Below, piece by piece: positions 42,313-52,659 of a stretch of 64,000 nt of DNA. The position numbers and the translations under genes were made by a program. The DNA is from Gigaspora margarita. Lineage: Eukaryota; Glomeromycota; Glomeromycetes; Diversisporales; Gigasporaceae. The number at the start of each line of letters is the position of its first letter. Positions within the stretch are counted from its first letter, which is position 1. The notes under the pieces are model-generated. The model saw only the letters and a program-made list of their open reading frames with translations. It did not search any database and was not told the DNA's origin. The stretch is from contig WTPW01001658.1 in assembly GCA_009809945.1 (NCBI GenBank), forward strand, positions 1-64,000, written 5' to 3'.

Positions 42313-42899
42313 GTTACTACATAGTAAAGTTCAAAATTTACTATATAAATCAATAAAACTTGCTTAAGTAAACTTGTTTGAGAGATCAAAATGCATATAG
42401 TTTAAAATTTTATTCAAATTAGAAAAATTTTTATTATTTGACTTTTAGTTTTTACATTCATCGATTATATTTTTTAAAAAAGATTCTAATTTTTTGTATT
42501 AAGTATAAAAATTAAAAGTCAAATAATAAAAATTTCTCTAATTTGAATAAAGATTTTAGTATATAGGGGTAAGTTAGTAGAAAAGAAACAATTTTTTCTA
42601 AGTAAAAGTTTTCTTGACTTTAAACTTAAAATATCTTAACAACTATCTTAATAAATTTAATAAATTTTTTTTTATTTTAATTTTATATAATTTCAAAATT
42701 AAAATTAAAAATTTTTTAGCAATTTTGATTAAATAGTTGTTAAGGTATTTAAATTTAAAAATTAAAAAAAATTTATTAAAAATGCTTTGACCCTTTTCTA
42801 CTGTCCCACCCCTATTACATTTTGTTCTTCCAAACAAGTTTATTTAAATAAAGTTTATTGCTTTATTTAGTAAAATTTAGACTTTACTATGTAGTAACT
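42313..42899. mobile_element. MITE family C, core form, interrupted
   Basis: GTTACTACATAGTAAAGTTC and GACTTTACTATGTAGTAAC face each other, with AAGTAAACTTGTTTG/CAAACAAGTTTATTT. The fold centre near 42480 is intact; the right arm is interrupted by the 42566-42812 MITE. Confidence 0.8.
42566..42812. mobile_element. MITE with TAGGGGT...AGTAGAAAAG ends
   Basis: Ends (TA)GGGGTAAGTTAGTAGAAAAG and, inverted, (TA)GGGGTGGGACAGTAGAAAAG, with TA on each side (42564-42565; 42813-42814). AT-rich foldback interior. It splits the ATATA/TTACAT junction of the host MITE arm. Confidence 0.8.
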
Positions 42900-43257
42900 A
42901 TAACCAACCCAGTTGGGTTAGATTGGATCAGATCTGGGTCAGATTTGACATGAGATGGACCAGACCCAGGTCGGGTTTGTTATTGGGTGGATCAGATATG
43001 AGTTAGGTTTTGACCCAAGTGGTTCTAATCTGAATTAGGCCCAAACCTGATCCAACCTGACCCACTAAGACCTCTAATATCTATTCTACTAATAAAATAT
43101 ATAGTATATTTAATAAAAATAAAATATATAAAATAAATAATATATGTATAATAAATAAATAAATAACAAATATGCTTTAAAAATGACATGTTTTTAAATG
43201 CCATATATGCACTTTTTTTATGTAGCAATCGCTTAGCCAATCAGATTGCAGATCCTA

Positions 43258-43911
43258 TCCCTTAGATTGTAACACAAGCAAATTTGCCTACGTATTTTAA
43301 AAATTTTAATAAAATTTTAATAAAATTTTAAATATTGATTTTAGCTATACCTTTTCTAAGTAAAAAATATTCTTTGAGTTTTGTTTTAATAACTTTGTTA
43401 TAAAAATTTTTTAAAATTATTAGAAAACTTTAGTATAATCAAAGCTTAAAGTTCTTGTATTAGCAATTTTACTATTAAAATTTTCTTTAGATTTTCTTAA
43501 ATTTTATATGTTCCCATCTATAAAAAAAAACTTTTACTTCTAATACATGTTTTGATTTTTACAAATAAATCATTAAAGTTGCAATAATAAAAGTTATCAT
43601 CCTTTATATAAACTACAATATTGTCTTAAGAACTATAGCTTTAAAACTAAAACTAAATAAGATTACAGAGAAATTGTGATAAAATTTTTTAAAAAATTAT
43701 TTTTTTAAAGATATCTATTTTTAGCTTATATATAACTTAAAATTTTTTCTTACAATATAAAAACTAATTTTGCAAAAAAGTAATCCATATTTTTAAATAT
43801 AATTGTACAAAGTTTTATTTAATTATCTTGATATTTTAAAAAAGTAAATCAGAGCAAAAAAAGTGCAAAAACGCAGGCAAATTTGCTTGTGTCCTACTAC
43901 AATCTAAGGGA
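43258..43911. mobile_element. Mariner-like MITE B, copy 2
   Basis: Ends TCCCTTAGATTGTAACACAA and, inverted, TCCCTTAGATTGTAGTAGGA, then CAAGCAAATTTGCCT on both sides. TA flanks (43256-43257; 43912-43913). Removing it restores alignment between CAGATCCTA and ACTTGATTGG in repeat T copy 1. Interior is AT-rich, no ORF. Confidence 0.9.
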
Positions 43912-44060
43912 TACTTGATTGGTAATTGGTTCTGATCTTGACAACTGGTAGTCATACAAAGATGATCTATAGCTCATTAGAACTATCTTGATGAGCTGAA
44001 TCGAATAGTGGTTGTTTTATTGAATTCTAATTACTAGATCAAGAGTTATATCCATTTTTG

Positions 44061-44299
44061 TATATTTTTATAGATTAACAATACAGTCTTCCTCCTTTAC
44101 AATTACCTCCTTTATAGCCACAACCTCTATATAATCACACAAAATTTAACTCCTGTTTTTTTTATATATAAAATACCTTTATATAATGACAAATAGTTTA
44201 TAATTACTATCACATTTTTTAGAAGCTTTTTAAAATCTTTTATTAGTAAAAATACTCTTATATAATCACAACATTATATAAAAATTCAAGTTTTACTAT
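44061..44299. other. CCTCTATATAATCACA repeats
   Basis: Loosely repeated TATATAATCACA/TATATAATGACA words continue on both sides of the next element (44800-44910: TATATAATTAC, TTTATAATCACA), forming an inverted arrangement that suggests one more element hosting 44300-44740. Confidence 0.45.
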
Positions 44300-44740
44300 T
44301 GCAAATTCCCAAAAATAAGCTATTTTTTTTTGGACAAAAAGTTATACAAGAAATAAATTGATATTTAGTGATCGCAAGTAGTTGCTACATAGTAAAGTCC
44401 AAATTTACTATGCAAATCAATTATAATCGCTTAAGTAAACTTATTCAGAAGATAATAATGCACATACTATAAAATTTTTATCAAAATTTAAGAGGTTTTT
44501 ATTATTAAACTTTTAATTTTTACATCATCAAATATATTTTTTAAAAAAATTCTAATTTTTTTTGTTGAATGTAAAAATTAAATATCAAATAATAAATCTT
44601 CTCTGAATTGTATAAAGATTTCAATATATATGTATTTTGATCTTTTGAATAAGTTTACTTAAGCGATTATGATCGATTTACATAGTAGAATTTGGACTTT
44701 ACTATGTAGTGACTATTATCAATCGCTTTTTGGATAAAAA
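44300..44740. mobile_element. MITE family C, core form with one long end
   Basis: GTTGCTACATAGTAAAGTCC faces GGACTTTACTATGTAGTGAC; AAGTAAACTTATTCAGAAG is mirrored. AAAATAAGCTATTTTTTTTT precedes the left arm. Centre near 44540. Confidence 0.8.
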
Positions 44741-44910
44741 ATTTTTTTTGTTTTTTTAGTAACTATTTGTAAATATAAAATATTTACTTTTATATAATTA
44801 CATTATAAATATTTTATATATCATTATGACTATATAGGATATATATTTATAATCACACTCATTTATAATCACATATTTTCATGATACAAACTGCGTAATT
44901 ATAGAGGAGA

Positions 44911-45471
44911 AAGACTATATTATATAGATAAGATATAAATTGAAATTTTCAAATTATATATAAAGTTACAAAATTTTTTATACAAATATAGTATTAAAGT
45001 AGTACTAATAATAGAACAAAAATTATATGCTTTTATTTATAAGATTGTTAAATTTTTTTGGTAATTTTTATTTTGTAAGCATATAATATTTACTATGATA
45101 AATCTTGTCTTATAAAATAATTATTAATATTTCATTTTTTAATGCATTTTACTTTAATTTTAGGGTTTTAGAAGTATATTACAATTAAAAATAATACTTT
45201 TTGGTTTCCTCTAGTCTTCTTAAACTAAAAATTTAATCTTTTAGTTTAAAATAGAAAAGTATGAGATAAAATATCACATTTTCTTTCTGTAGCGGTTTAA
45301 TAGTTAGCTTTGACTGCAAGTGATAGGCTCACCCTATTGCATAGATTATTAGATGATTAGTTAGAAATTTTAAATATAGTATTTCTTTATATATCATCCT
45401 GATATAATGTAACTTACTATCTTATTCCTGTACTTGACATTAACAAATAAAAAAAATAATAATAATAATAA
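44911..45471. other. AT-rich spacer
   Basis: No gene. One GC-richer patch, GCGGTTTAATAGTTAGCTTT with CAAGTGATAGGCTCACCC (45291-45334). (AAT)n tract at 45452-45470, at whose end the next MITE is inserted. Confidence 0.45.
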
Positions 45472-45672
45472 TACAGTCGGACCTCTCTAAATGCAACCTC
45501 CCTAAATGCATATCTAAGTAAAATCTCCCTAAATGCATGGCTTTTTTTCGGCCCAACTTAATATAACACTTATAGATTTTTACCTCCCTAAATGCATAAC
45601 CTCTCTAAATGCATGTTTTTGAAAATTTTTACTATAGTCCCGACACTATGCATTTAGAGAGGTCTGACTGTA
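45472..45672. mobile_element. Mariner/pogo-like MITE, CAGTCGGACCTCTCTAAATGC
   Basis: Ends TACAGTCGGACCTCTCTAAA and TTTAGAGAGGTCTGACTGTA. TA target. CTCCCTAAATGCAT/CTCTCTAAATGCAT is repeated six times inside the element. The type of end (CAGTC plus CTC, TA target) is classical for pogo/Tigger relatives. A related right-truncated copy ends the window (63909). Confidence 0.9.
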
Positions 45673-45807
45673 CCAAGAACCAGATCTACAAATTGTTACT
45701 ATAATACATATCAACTCTTTCCAACGATCACTTGTACACACAATTTTAAAATTTTTTTTTAAAAAATTTATATAATCGAAAGAACTGATAAGCCATAAGA
45801 CGGCATC

Positions 45808-45945
45808 TATTATTTAGGGATAGAGTTCATAGACTATCTGCTAGTAGCTTCAGAGTTTATCACTCACCGCAGGGATAGCACTTGTCATTTAGAGGCAAAG
45901 TTTATAGACTGCCTGCTGACAAGCTCAGAGCTTATCACTCACCGA
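45808..45945. repeat. ~72-bp tandem duplication
   Basis: Two units containing ATTTAG(G/A)G, AGTTCATAGACTATCTGCT / AGTTTATAGACTGCCTGCT, and TATCACTCACCG. Lies in the 5' part of the LINE-derived retroposon; a repeated 5' monomer would fit a promoter unit, but that is inference. Confidence 0.7.
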
Positions 45946-45984
45946 AAAGAAATGTGTCTCTTCAATAAGAGGAAATAAGAGGAT

Positions 45985-46530
45985 ATGAAGTTTTTAAAGA
46001 AGAAACCATACTCTTTTACTATTACAAGTGAAAATACTGATGTCGATATTTTTTGTATTTTGAAAATTGCAAAAGTGGGCTTTTTGGCATACCCCCTCCA
46101 AAAGATCAGCAGTGTTTACTCCATCCAAATTGGGAAGGCACCGACTATATTGGAATCACGTCACGTGAAGTCATTTGGAGAAACCGCTAGAGTAGTTTTC
46201 AGAACTTTCTTTTTTCTTTTCTCTTTTTCTTTAGTACATGTCAGATTACTTTGTTCTTTTTTTTGCTTTTTTCATTTTCATTCAATTATAATTGAATCAT
46301 ATTTAGGATTTTTGTTTTTTCTTTTGTTTTTTGTTGTTCTTTTTGTTTTTTCTTTTTTTCATCTCCTAAATATTTGTAGTTTCTTTTGTAAATATGGCAT
46401 GTATTTTTTTTCCTATATAAGAGTAAGAGATAAACTATTCTGCACGAACCTAGGTGGAAGAAGTTTTAAAGAAAGGATAGGTAGTCTTGACAAGGCATAC
46501 AATGGCCAGTTAGTGATCATCAGGAGCTAA
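45985..46530 (+). CDS. 181-aa ORF of the LINE-derived retroposon
   Basis: MKFLKKKPYSFTITSENTDV opens a mixed N-terminal part (to ~residue 70), followed by ~80 mainly hydrophobic Phe/Leu-rich residues encoded by a T-rich tract (FFLFSFSLVHVRLLCSFFCF and similar) and a polar end, DKLFCTNLGGRSFKERIGSL ending NGQLVIIRS. The end lies over the LINE-like 3' region. The hydrophobic part may simply reflect T-richness. Not recognised; the longest uninterrupted ORF outside the LINE and surface-protein genes. Confidence 0.35.
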   Translation: MKFLKKKPYSFTITSENTDVDIFCILKIAKVGFLAYPLQKISSVYSIQIGKAPTILESRHVKSFGETARVVFRTFFFLFSFSLVHVRLLCSFFCFFHFHSIIIESYLGFLFFLLFFVVLFVFSFFHLLNICSFFCKYGMYFFSYIRVRDKLFCTNLGGRSFKERIGSLDKAYNGQLVIIRS

Positions 46531-47534
46531 TCATTTAAAATTCTTAGTAAGTTAAGAATCCAAGGTGAAACAGAAAGTTGGTATGGCAGGTCACATTGGG
46601 CATTTGCTTGGTAAGTCTTTATTAGATAGAACATAGACAAGTAGAATATACATTAGTGTGTTTACTTTGTAGTTCAGATAAATAATAAAGGCAGGACTGC
46701 TGAATTTAAAAAAAAAAATTGTTACTATAATAATTACAATATACAAGTATAGAATCTTAATTAATAATCTGTTAGTCAACAGATGCATGATCATAGTATA
46801 ATATAATACAAATTATTATGTAAATTACTTATAGACAAAATACTACAATTACCCAAAAAAAAAAATATTTTTTTACTAAGTTAATAGCCAATGTCTACTA
46901 ATTAAAAGATGTAGAGCTCATTGAAATGCATTTAATAGTATTTTGATTATTAAAATTGGCCTAGTATATACAAAGATATCATTAAAAAACGATTGGCTAA
47001 TTATGTAAAATTCTATAAAATTTTATATAGTTGGCCAATTGTTTTTTAATGATAACTTAGCATTTACTAGGCCAACTTTAATAGTCTCACCTTCTTAGAT
47101 TTGTTATAATAAGCTCTACAACTTTTAATTAGTGAGCATTGGCTATTAACTTAGTAAAAAATATTTTACTTGGCTGATTGTGGCATTCTGCTATAATAAT
47201 TTATATTATAAATAGAAATGCTACAATTACTCAAAAAAAATTTTTTTATTAACTTAATAGCCAATACCCTCTAATTGAAAGTTATAAAGCTCATTATAAC
47301 AAATTTAAAAGAGGTAAGATTATTAAAATTGGCCCAGTAAATGCTAAATTATCATCAAAAAATGATTGGCTAATTATATAAAATTGTATATTATCAGGAA
47401 ATTTTTAAACAGATATTGATCAATATATAACTGTTAATCATTTTATATTGATTAAAAAATAGCGATATATATTGATTAACTGGTTAAAAAATTAATATAT
47501 ATCTATAATCAATATATATTATTTTCGATATAAA

Positions 47535-47701
47535 TTAGGGCGCTGACATTTATTACCTAATATCCATTTACTATAGGGGCTTATACCCCACCCTCAGGTA
47601 AGATTTTATTTTAGCCAATCAAATTTAACTAACTAACTAAGATAAGATTTTTTTGACCCCCCACCCCCTAAAATATTACCTAATAAATGTCAGCACCCTT
47701 A
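47535..47701. mobile_element. MITE W, copy 1 (AGGGCGCTGACATTTATTA ends)
   Basis: Left TTAGGGCGCTGACATTTATT and right AATAAATGTCAGCACCCTTA. Second pair CTATAGGGGCTTATACCCC / GACCCCCCACCCCC. 167 bp. Copy 2 at 52499-52659. Confidence 0.8.
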
Positions 47702-47879
47702 TTATTATCTATAAATTGATTATAATCATAATTATTTGGATCGATATATAATGATTAACAGATCTTTAACGATTATATAGTCTAGATATTTTTTTGTGAC
47801 TACTATTTAACTTTATGTATTATGATCTATTAAAAAATTTATATGTGTGAAATATTTTGAAGATCTTGTGCATCACAAG

Positions 47880-49890
47880 ATAAGTGAAATATATTTTAAA
47901 ATATTTTAGATCTAATATTTTGAAATATTTTAGAACCAGAAAACCAAGCTGGTCAGTGGATCTATAGCCTGGATTATACCAAGGACATATTTGACTAATA
48001 TTTTCAAAATATTTCAAAATATTTTGATAATCATAGTACAAGCTTAGATTAGATCTTTGTTTCTTTTTTTTGTTTATAATTTAGATCTTTTATTAATTTT
48101 ATATTGTTTTTTTATTTTTATTTTTTTTTTAGTTTCGTTTCATTTTTTGTTTTATTTTGTTTTTTTATTTTTTTACTTTTTTTATTATTTTTTAATTTTT
48201 TATTTTATTTCTACAAAAAATACCAACTTTAACTTTTTGGCACTTTGGGGTATCCATAAATAACATTATGTACCTCTACATAGTAGCTCTTGACCCCCCT
48301 TCTCTATCTATATAAAAAAAATTTTAGAAATCCATATATTTATATATATAATTTTACAAAAACCTGGATATATTATGACCAAGTGATCCAATCTGGATGA
48401 TTTTGGTACCATTCGATTCATCTCCATGAGACGAATACAATAGTACCAAAATTATTTTATTTAGATTACTGGATCAAGAGTTATTCGCAAAATACTATTG
48501 ATTTTATAGTAATTTTATAAAAAAACATAATAACCAATAGCATTTTTTTAATAAAACGTGATCCAGTAATCCAAATCAAATGATTTTGGTACCATTCAAA
48601 TCCTCTCATCGAGACGATCCGAATGGTACCAAAATCATCCAATTTAGACCCCTGGATCAAGTTTTAGACAAATTTTTATAAAAAAATTCTGTTATATTTT
48701 TTTGATCTTCTACTTATTAAAAATTGTTATATTTTGGGAGACCCCTCCTCAAATATAACATTATTTATGGATGCCCCTTTTGCAAGAAATCCAACAACTT
48801 TTTGATACTTTGCGCACTCCAACTCAGCCTTCCAACACTTTGCAAGAACACACAACTGATCTTACCAAGCAATTCTTAAATTTTGAAAAATACTTCTTTA
48901 AAGAAATAAAGATTTAGTTGGTGCTTCATTTATTTTTTTGTTTGATATTTTTTGTTCTTTTTGTTTTGTTTTTGTTTTTTTTTTATTTTTTTTATTAATT
49001 TAATTTATTCTGACACTTTGCAAAAAAAATAGCCTAGGCTTTTTTAACACATTGCAAGCAAACCTAGACTTTTTTAGCACTTTGCAAGAATATATACAAC
49101 ATGATTTTGGCAATTTCTGTTACAAACTCTATTTCAGAGAAATGGAGATTTGGGTTTATTTTTTTATTCAGATTGCTTACATTTTATTTTTATTTTGTTT
49201 TCGTTTTACTTATTTTATTAATTTTTTTATTTTATTCTGGCACTTTGCGAAATCTTTGATGATTTCTAAATTGCAAAAACACAAACTCTTACTTCAAAGA
49301 AATGAAGATTTGGGGGTTTGTTTATTTTTTTATTTAGTTTTGCTTACATTTTTGTTTTTTATTTGATTTTTTTTTTACTTATTTTTTTAATTTTATTTTT
49401 TTATTTATTCCTGACTTTCTTTAGAACTTTGCAAAAAAATGATTTGACTTTTTTGGCACTTTACAAGAAACCAACTCTAACTTCTTTAGCACTTTGCAAA
49501 AAGTAGCAAATATAAGTGAATAACAAAAAAAAAAAAATAATAGCTAACTACAGATAAAGAAAATAAATGTGTTGGGCTAGTATTTTTATAGAGTTAGATG
49601 TAATGAAGTGCGAAAGTAGTTTAAAATATTACTTTTTTTTTATTTTCAATTTTTTTTTGTTTTTTTTTTGGGTTCATCTTTTTGGTTTTATTTTTTTTTG
49701 TTTTTTTTTTATAATAATATATAATAAAATATGTAATATTGATTAAAAATGTACATTTAATTTAAAATAATATATAATAATAATAAATAAATAAATTTAT
49801 ACTAAATTGCAAAACCTTGCGAAAACTTGCAAAAATCTGTAAAGCATTTAAAAATTTGCAAAAAGCATTATTATGTGAATATAATATTAT
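47880..49890 (+). repeat. Dispersed repeat J, copy 3
   Basis: Begins with AATATTTTGAAATATTTTAG-type sequence, then GATTAGATCTTTGTTTC, tandem CACTTTGCAAGAA/AACTTCTTT units from 48230 to 49500, AATAGCTAACTACAGAT, GCGAAAGTAGTTTAAAATAT, and the ATAATAATAATAAATAAA stretch that in copy 2 received the LINE. Only X3 (48247-48777) is nested, so it is the best reference for the empty sites. Confidence 0.75.
48247..48777. mobile_element. PIF/Harbinger-like MITE X3 with two Z-like modules
   Basis: Ends GGGGTATCCATAAATAACAT and ATTATTTATGGATGCCCC, TTT on both sides (48244-48246; 48778-48780). Two Z-like modules (about 48370-48490, 48545-48670) contain TCCAATCTGGATGATTTTGG, TACCATTCGATTCATCTC, and GATCAAGAGTTATTCGC. 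Inserted within a CACTTTGCAAG unit of repeat J. Confidence 0.8.
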
Positions 49891-50045
49891 TAATTGATAT
49901 TATATTAGATATATATTAATTAATATCTATATTAGATATATATCAATTATTATCACTATCAATAAAACTCAACAGGGATGATATATATCGATATATATCT
50001 TATCAGTTAGTAATCGATATATATCTATATATAAAATTTGCTAAT

Positions 50046-50262
50046 AGACCTGTAGGCTAATAGCACAGTGGTTAGCACTTTGGGGTCATACTAGCAAGAT
50101 CGCTAGTTCGAGTCTAGTGGATGACAAAATCTGTGCCAGGGCCATGAATAACAATGATCTATGATGAAGAGTTGCACATCTTTCCCATTCCTGAACAAGC
50201 TACTACAATAGCAACAAGTTGCGTAATATAGCTACTAAATCATACGATATCCAAAAAAAAAA
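50046..50262 (+). mobile_element. tRNA-derived SINE
   Basis: Head with box A (GGCTAATAGCACAGTGGTTAG) and box B (GCTAGTTCGAGTCTAGTGG) spaced as in a tRNA, a ~120-bp non-tRNA body (CTGTGCCAGGGCCATGAATA, CAACAAGTTGCG), and a tail of A11. Transcription by RNA polymerase III is expected. The flanking duplication is not clear. The cleanest member of the SINEs here. Confidence 0.85.
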
Positions 50263-50489
50263 ATAATCTAACAAAAAATATTGTAAACATAAGAACAGAA
50301 CCCTGAGCTATTGATAAATAGATCAGAGAAATTTAAAAAAGGAAATTTTGGTAAAAAATCACTAAAACATTGTATTTTTAAATAGTAAATTTTGCAAATT
50401 TTTATCAAAAATAAGCATTCTTGAGCCAAATTTTGTATAAAAATAAGCAAACTACCTATTTATATATAGCTTGGGTCCTATAAGGACCA

Positions 50490-50755
50490 TCCATTTAATA
50501 AAGACGATTCAGCTAGCAGGCCATATGAGCTAAGGAACTGCGAACCTGATAATAAGATCTATACCGCAAGGCCAGGAACCCAGAACATCAAGTGACAGAC
50601 TTAGCAAGCATGGGTAATCCCTTTAGTATGGTAATGAAATTAGGGGCCAACGCCCATCTATTGATCTCTGCAAAATGATACTCTGGCCTTTAAGAAATAT
50701 AACAGATCCTAAAAATATCTAAGGACCTTCAGAATAGTGAAGAGAGAAAAAAAAA
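50490..50755 (+). mobile_element. Probable retroposon with A-rich end
   Basis: GC-richer, high-complexity sequence (AAGGACCATCCATTTAATAA through GACCTTCAGAATAGTG) ending GAGAGAAAAAAAAATTTG. No frame, no clear tRNA head. Composition and tail suggest a 5'-truncated SINE or LINE. Confidence 0.45.
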
Positions 50756-51030
50756 TTTGCTAATAATAACCAAAGCTTTGTTTATATAAAATTCTATATA
50801 GTTAGCCAATCATTTTTTAATGATATCTACTAGGCTAATTTTAATAATCTAACTATTGTTAAATGCATCTCAATAAGTTCTACAACTTTCAATTAGTGGT
50901 TATTAGCTATTAATAGTAAAAAAAATATTTTTCTTGGGTGATCATGGTATTTCGTCTATAAGTAATTTATATAGTAATTTGTATTATGTTATACTATGAT
51001 CATACACCTGTTGACTAGCAGATCATCAAT

Positions 51031-52498
51031 TAATATATAGTAAATTGTTATATATTGTGTAACTATATAAAGATTTGTATTATCTAATCTTTTTTTTTAT
51101 AGTTGGTTTAATACCTATTGACATGCTTAATTTTTAGGAAGCTAAATAGTAGAAAAACAATTCAAATATAATAACTTTATTAGATCTTAGAAGTAGTAAT
51201 CTTGGGTCAAAAGGCAAAAAGGTATTAGCAAATACAATATAATTTTGCAGGTGCACTTTGTAAAGAATACTATGTTGATTCAGATATAGTACTCTTAGAT
51301 CAAAAAAAAAAAAGCATTAGCAAGAATATTAAGCTATCTTGTTTGCAAATTAAATATTAGCAAATAGAACCTTATACAGACTTTTTTTTTAATATTTTTA
51401 AATTGGGTCTAGATTTGGACAAAAAAAGTATTAGCAAGTACATCTTACAAGAACACTATGATAATTTTTTTCTTGGGCCTAAGTGATAGCACTTTTTGGA
51501 TCAGAAAAAAATATCATCTTATAGAAATACTATAATAACTTTTTTAGAATAAGTGCTATGGTTTTAGATTACAAGAAAGAAAAATATTAGCAGGTATACT
51601 TTGCAAAAAAACTAAACGAACTTTTTTAAAGCATGATGCAAATTAATATGCTAATAATAATTCATATTGCATATATATCACTTCTGTAGTCTGTAAGTTT
51701 TTAATAGAATTTTTTTTTTGAGCTTGCTATTTATTATATGATTGTTACAATAGTACATGGTTAGAAGTAGTAATTATATCTATATATTATATTAACTAAT
51801 CAGAATTAGATAAAATAATTATACTATACATAAATAAGGGTAGCTACTAAGTAAAAATATTACATAATAAATAGCAGGTTCCTTAATTACAATACACTAA
51901 CAATATTTTTAACTATTTTACATGCTGTTTGTTAATATAGCTAGACAATACTAACAATATTTCTAACTAATCTACATATAGTATATTAGGGCTAATGATT
52001 TTTTGCAGTGCCAAATTGTCAATTCTATTTGTGATAAAATCAAATTCTGCAAAAATTCTGTGCATCATAAATTGCTTTTTTTTGTAGCATTTCTGTAATC
52101 AATTTTTAAAATTCTGCATAATTTGTATTAAAAATATATATATTCTGCAATTAATTTTTTTTTGTAATATGATAACAATGGTACTTAATTGACAATTGGA
52201 TAAAATTAGTATTATTTTTATATTTGGAATTGGGGCAAAACAAATATATAAGCAATATAGTACAAAATCTAAAACAGGTATGTATATATAAAATTTTTAT
52301 ATGATTTAAAGATATTTGAAGTTATTTTTACTTATATCTTCTTATCTACTAGACTGATTTTAATAATTTTTTAGTAATAGAACCATAAAAACCTGCTTTA
52401 CAACTTTTACTTAGAGCCAAAATAATATTTACTTTGTATAAAAAAACTTTTATAAAGATTATTATCAGATTTGATAATATATTATTTACTTATTTGTT
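51031..52498. repeat. Degenerate tandem region, ATTAGCAA.TA..TT.CAAGAA
   Basis: From 51200 to 51640, units of roughly 95-110 bp recur: ATTAGCAAATA, then CTTTGTAAAGAATACTAT, then TTTTAGATCAAAAAA. A related piece flanks the MITE at 54251. The remainder is AT-rich with no gene; TTCTGCA words cluster at 52050-52160. Confidence 0.45.
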
Positions 52499-52659
52499 TA
52501 GGATGCTAATATTATTATTTAATATTTATTTACTATAGAGGCTTAACTCAGATAAGATTTATATATAAAATTTTAGCCAATCAAATTTAATTAAAAGGTA
52601 AGATTTTGCTTTACCTCTATCTCTTAAAATATTACCTAATAAATCTTAGTATTCTTATT
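52499..52659. mobile_element. MITE W, copy 2
   Basis: TTAGGATGCTAATATTATTA and TAATAAATCTTAGTATTCTTA ends, with CTATAGAGGCTTAACTCAG and GCCAATCAAATTTAA inside; same layout as 47535-47701 but more decayed. Confidence 0.6.

Larger units (their letters stand above)
42153..43076. mobile_element. hAT-like element with GGGTCAGAT/ACCCAACC arrays
   Basis: Ends TAGAGGTCTTAGCTGGGTTG and, inverted, TAGAGGTCTTAGTGGGTCAG. Perfect 8-bp duplication ATATCTAT (42145-42152; 43077-43084). Arrays of TTGGGTCA, GATCAGA and ACCCAACC fill 42165-42290 and 42900-43065. The middle is a family C MITE, itself containing a third element. Three-level nest inside an ORF. Confidence 0.9.
41988..43240 (-). pseudogene. Second copy of the repeat-T hydrophobic ORF, split by a hAT element
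   Basis: Start MAKRLLHKKSAYMAF at 43240, a hydrophobic run (YIIYFIYFIFIKYTIYFI), then, after removing 42153-43076 and one ATATCTAT, SRIDIAYIAYVIDIVYYICK and INPKFNIKFSYSFKNKNNYL to a stop at 41988-41990. The Met-to-IDIA distance is 56 codons in both copies and no frameshift is needed in the tail. It extends 14 residues past the 21-kb stop. Role unknown; likely a small membrane protein if ever expressed. Confidence 0.5.
41830..44060 (-). repeat. Repeat T, copy 2, interrupted twice
   Basis: Inverted copy of 21040-21720. It is broken by the hAT-like element at 42153-43076 and the mariner-like MITE at 43258-43911. The Z-like module is at 43930-44055 (AACTATCTTGATGAGCTGAA, ATCAAGAGTTATATCC). AGTTACTGTGATTTA-type sequence and TATCCACTTCTT mark the far end near 41830. 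Confidence 0.75.
45707..46715 (+). mobile_element. Internally deleted LINE-derived retroposon, 1.0 kb
   Basis: A perfect 17-bp direct repeat AAATTGTTACTATAATA (45690-45706; 46716-46732) flanks it and an A tail precedes the right copy. Its start (GATCACTTGTACACACAATT) resembles the LINE 5' end (GATCCTCTGTACACAAACAA), and its last ~270 bp follow the LINE 3' end (GTCTTGACAAGGCATAC, TTTATTAGATAGA, AATAATAAAGGCAGGACTGC). The middle has none of ORF1 or ORF2. This looks like a non-autonomous passenger using LINE machinery. Confidence 0.8.
47396..50040. repeat. AT-rich arrays of ATTGATATATAT around repeat J copy 3
   Basis: GATATTGATCAATATATAAC-type words at 47410-47530 and ATATATATCGATATATATC words at 49890-50035 form opposed terminal arrays, like those of the hAT-like elements here. 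Ends and target duplication not found. Confidence 0.4.
46755..51030. mobile_element. Foldback family Q, compound copy split by 3.4 kb
   Basis: Left end TTAATTAATAATCTGTTAGTC with GCATGATCATAGTATAATAT; right end ATACTATGATCATACACCTG with CTAGCAGATCATCAATTAAT (51030). Arms with ACTAAGTTAATAGCCAATG, AGTTGTAGAGCTCA-like and GATTGGCTAATTAT appear twice in tandem (46860-47160; 47240-47395 plus 50790-50945). The second palindrome is opened at 47396-50755 by repeat J copy 3, elements W1 and X3 and a SINE. Confidence 0.65.

Noticed and set aside
50046..50120. True tRNA gene
   Set aside because: Box A and B are present, but the acceptor stem and cloverleaf do not close and a SINE body with A tail follows.
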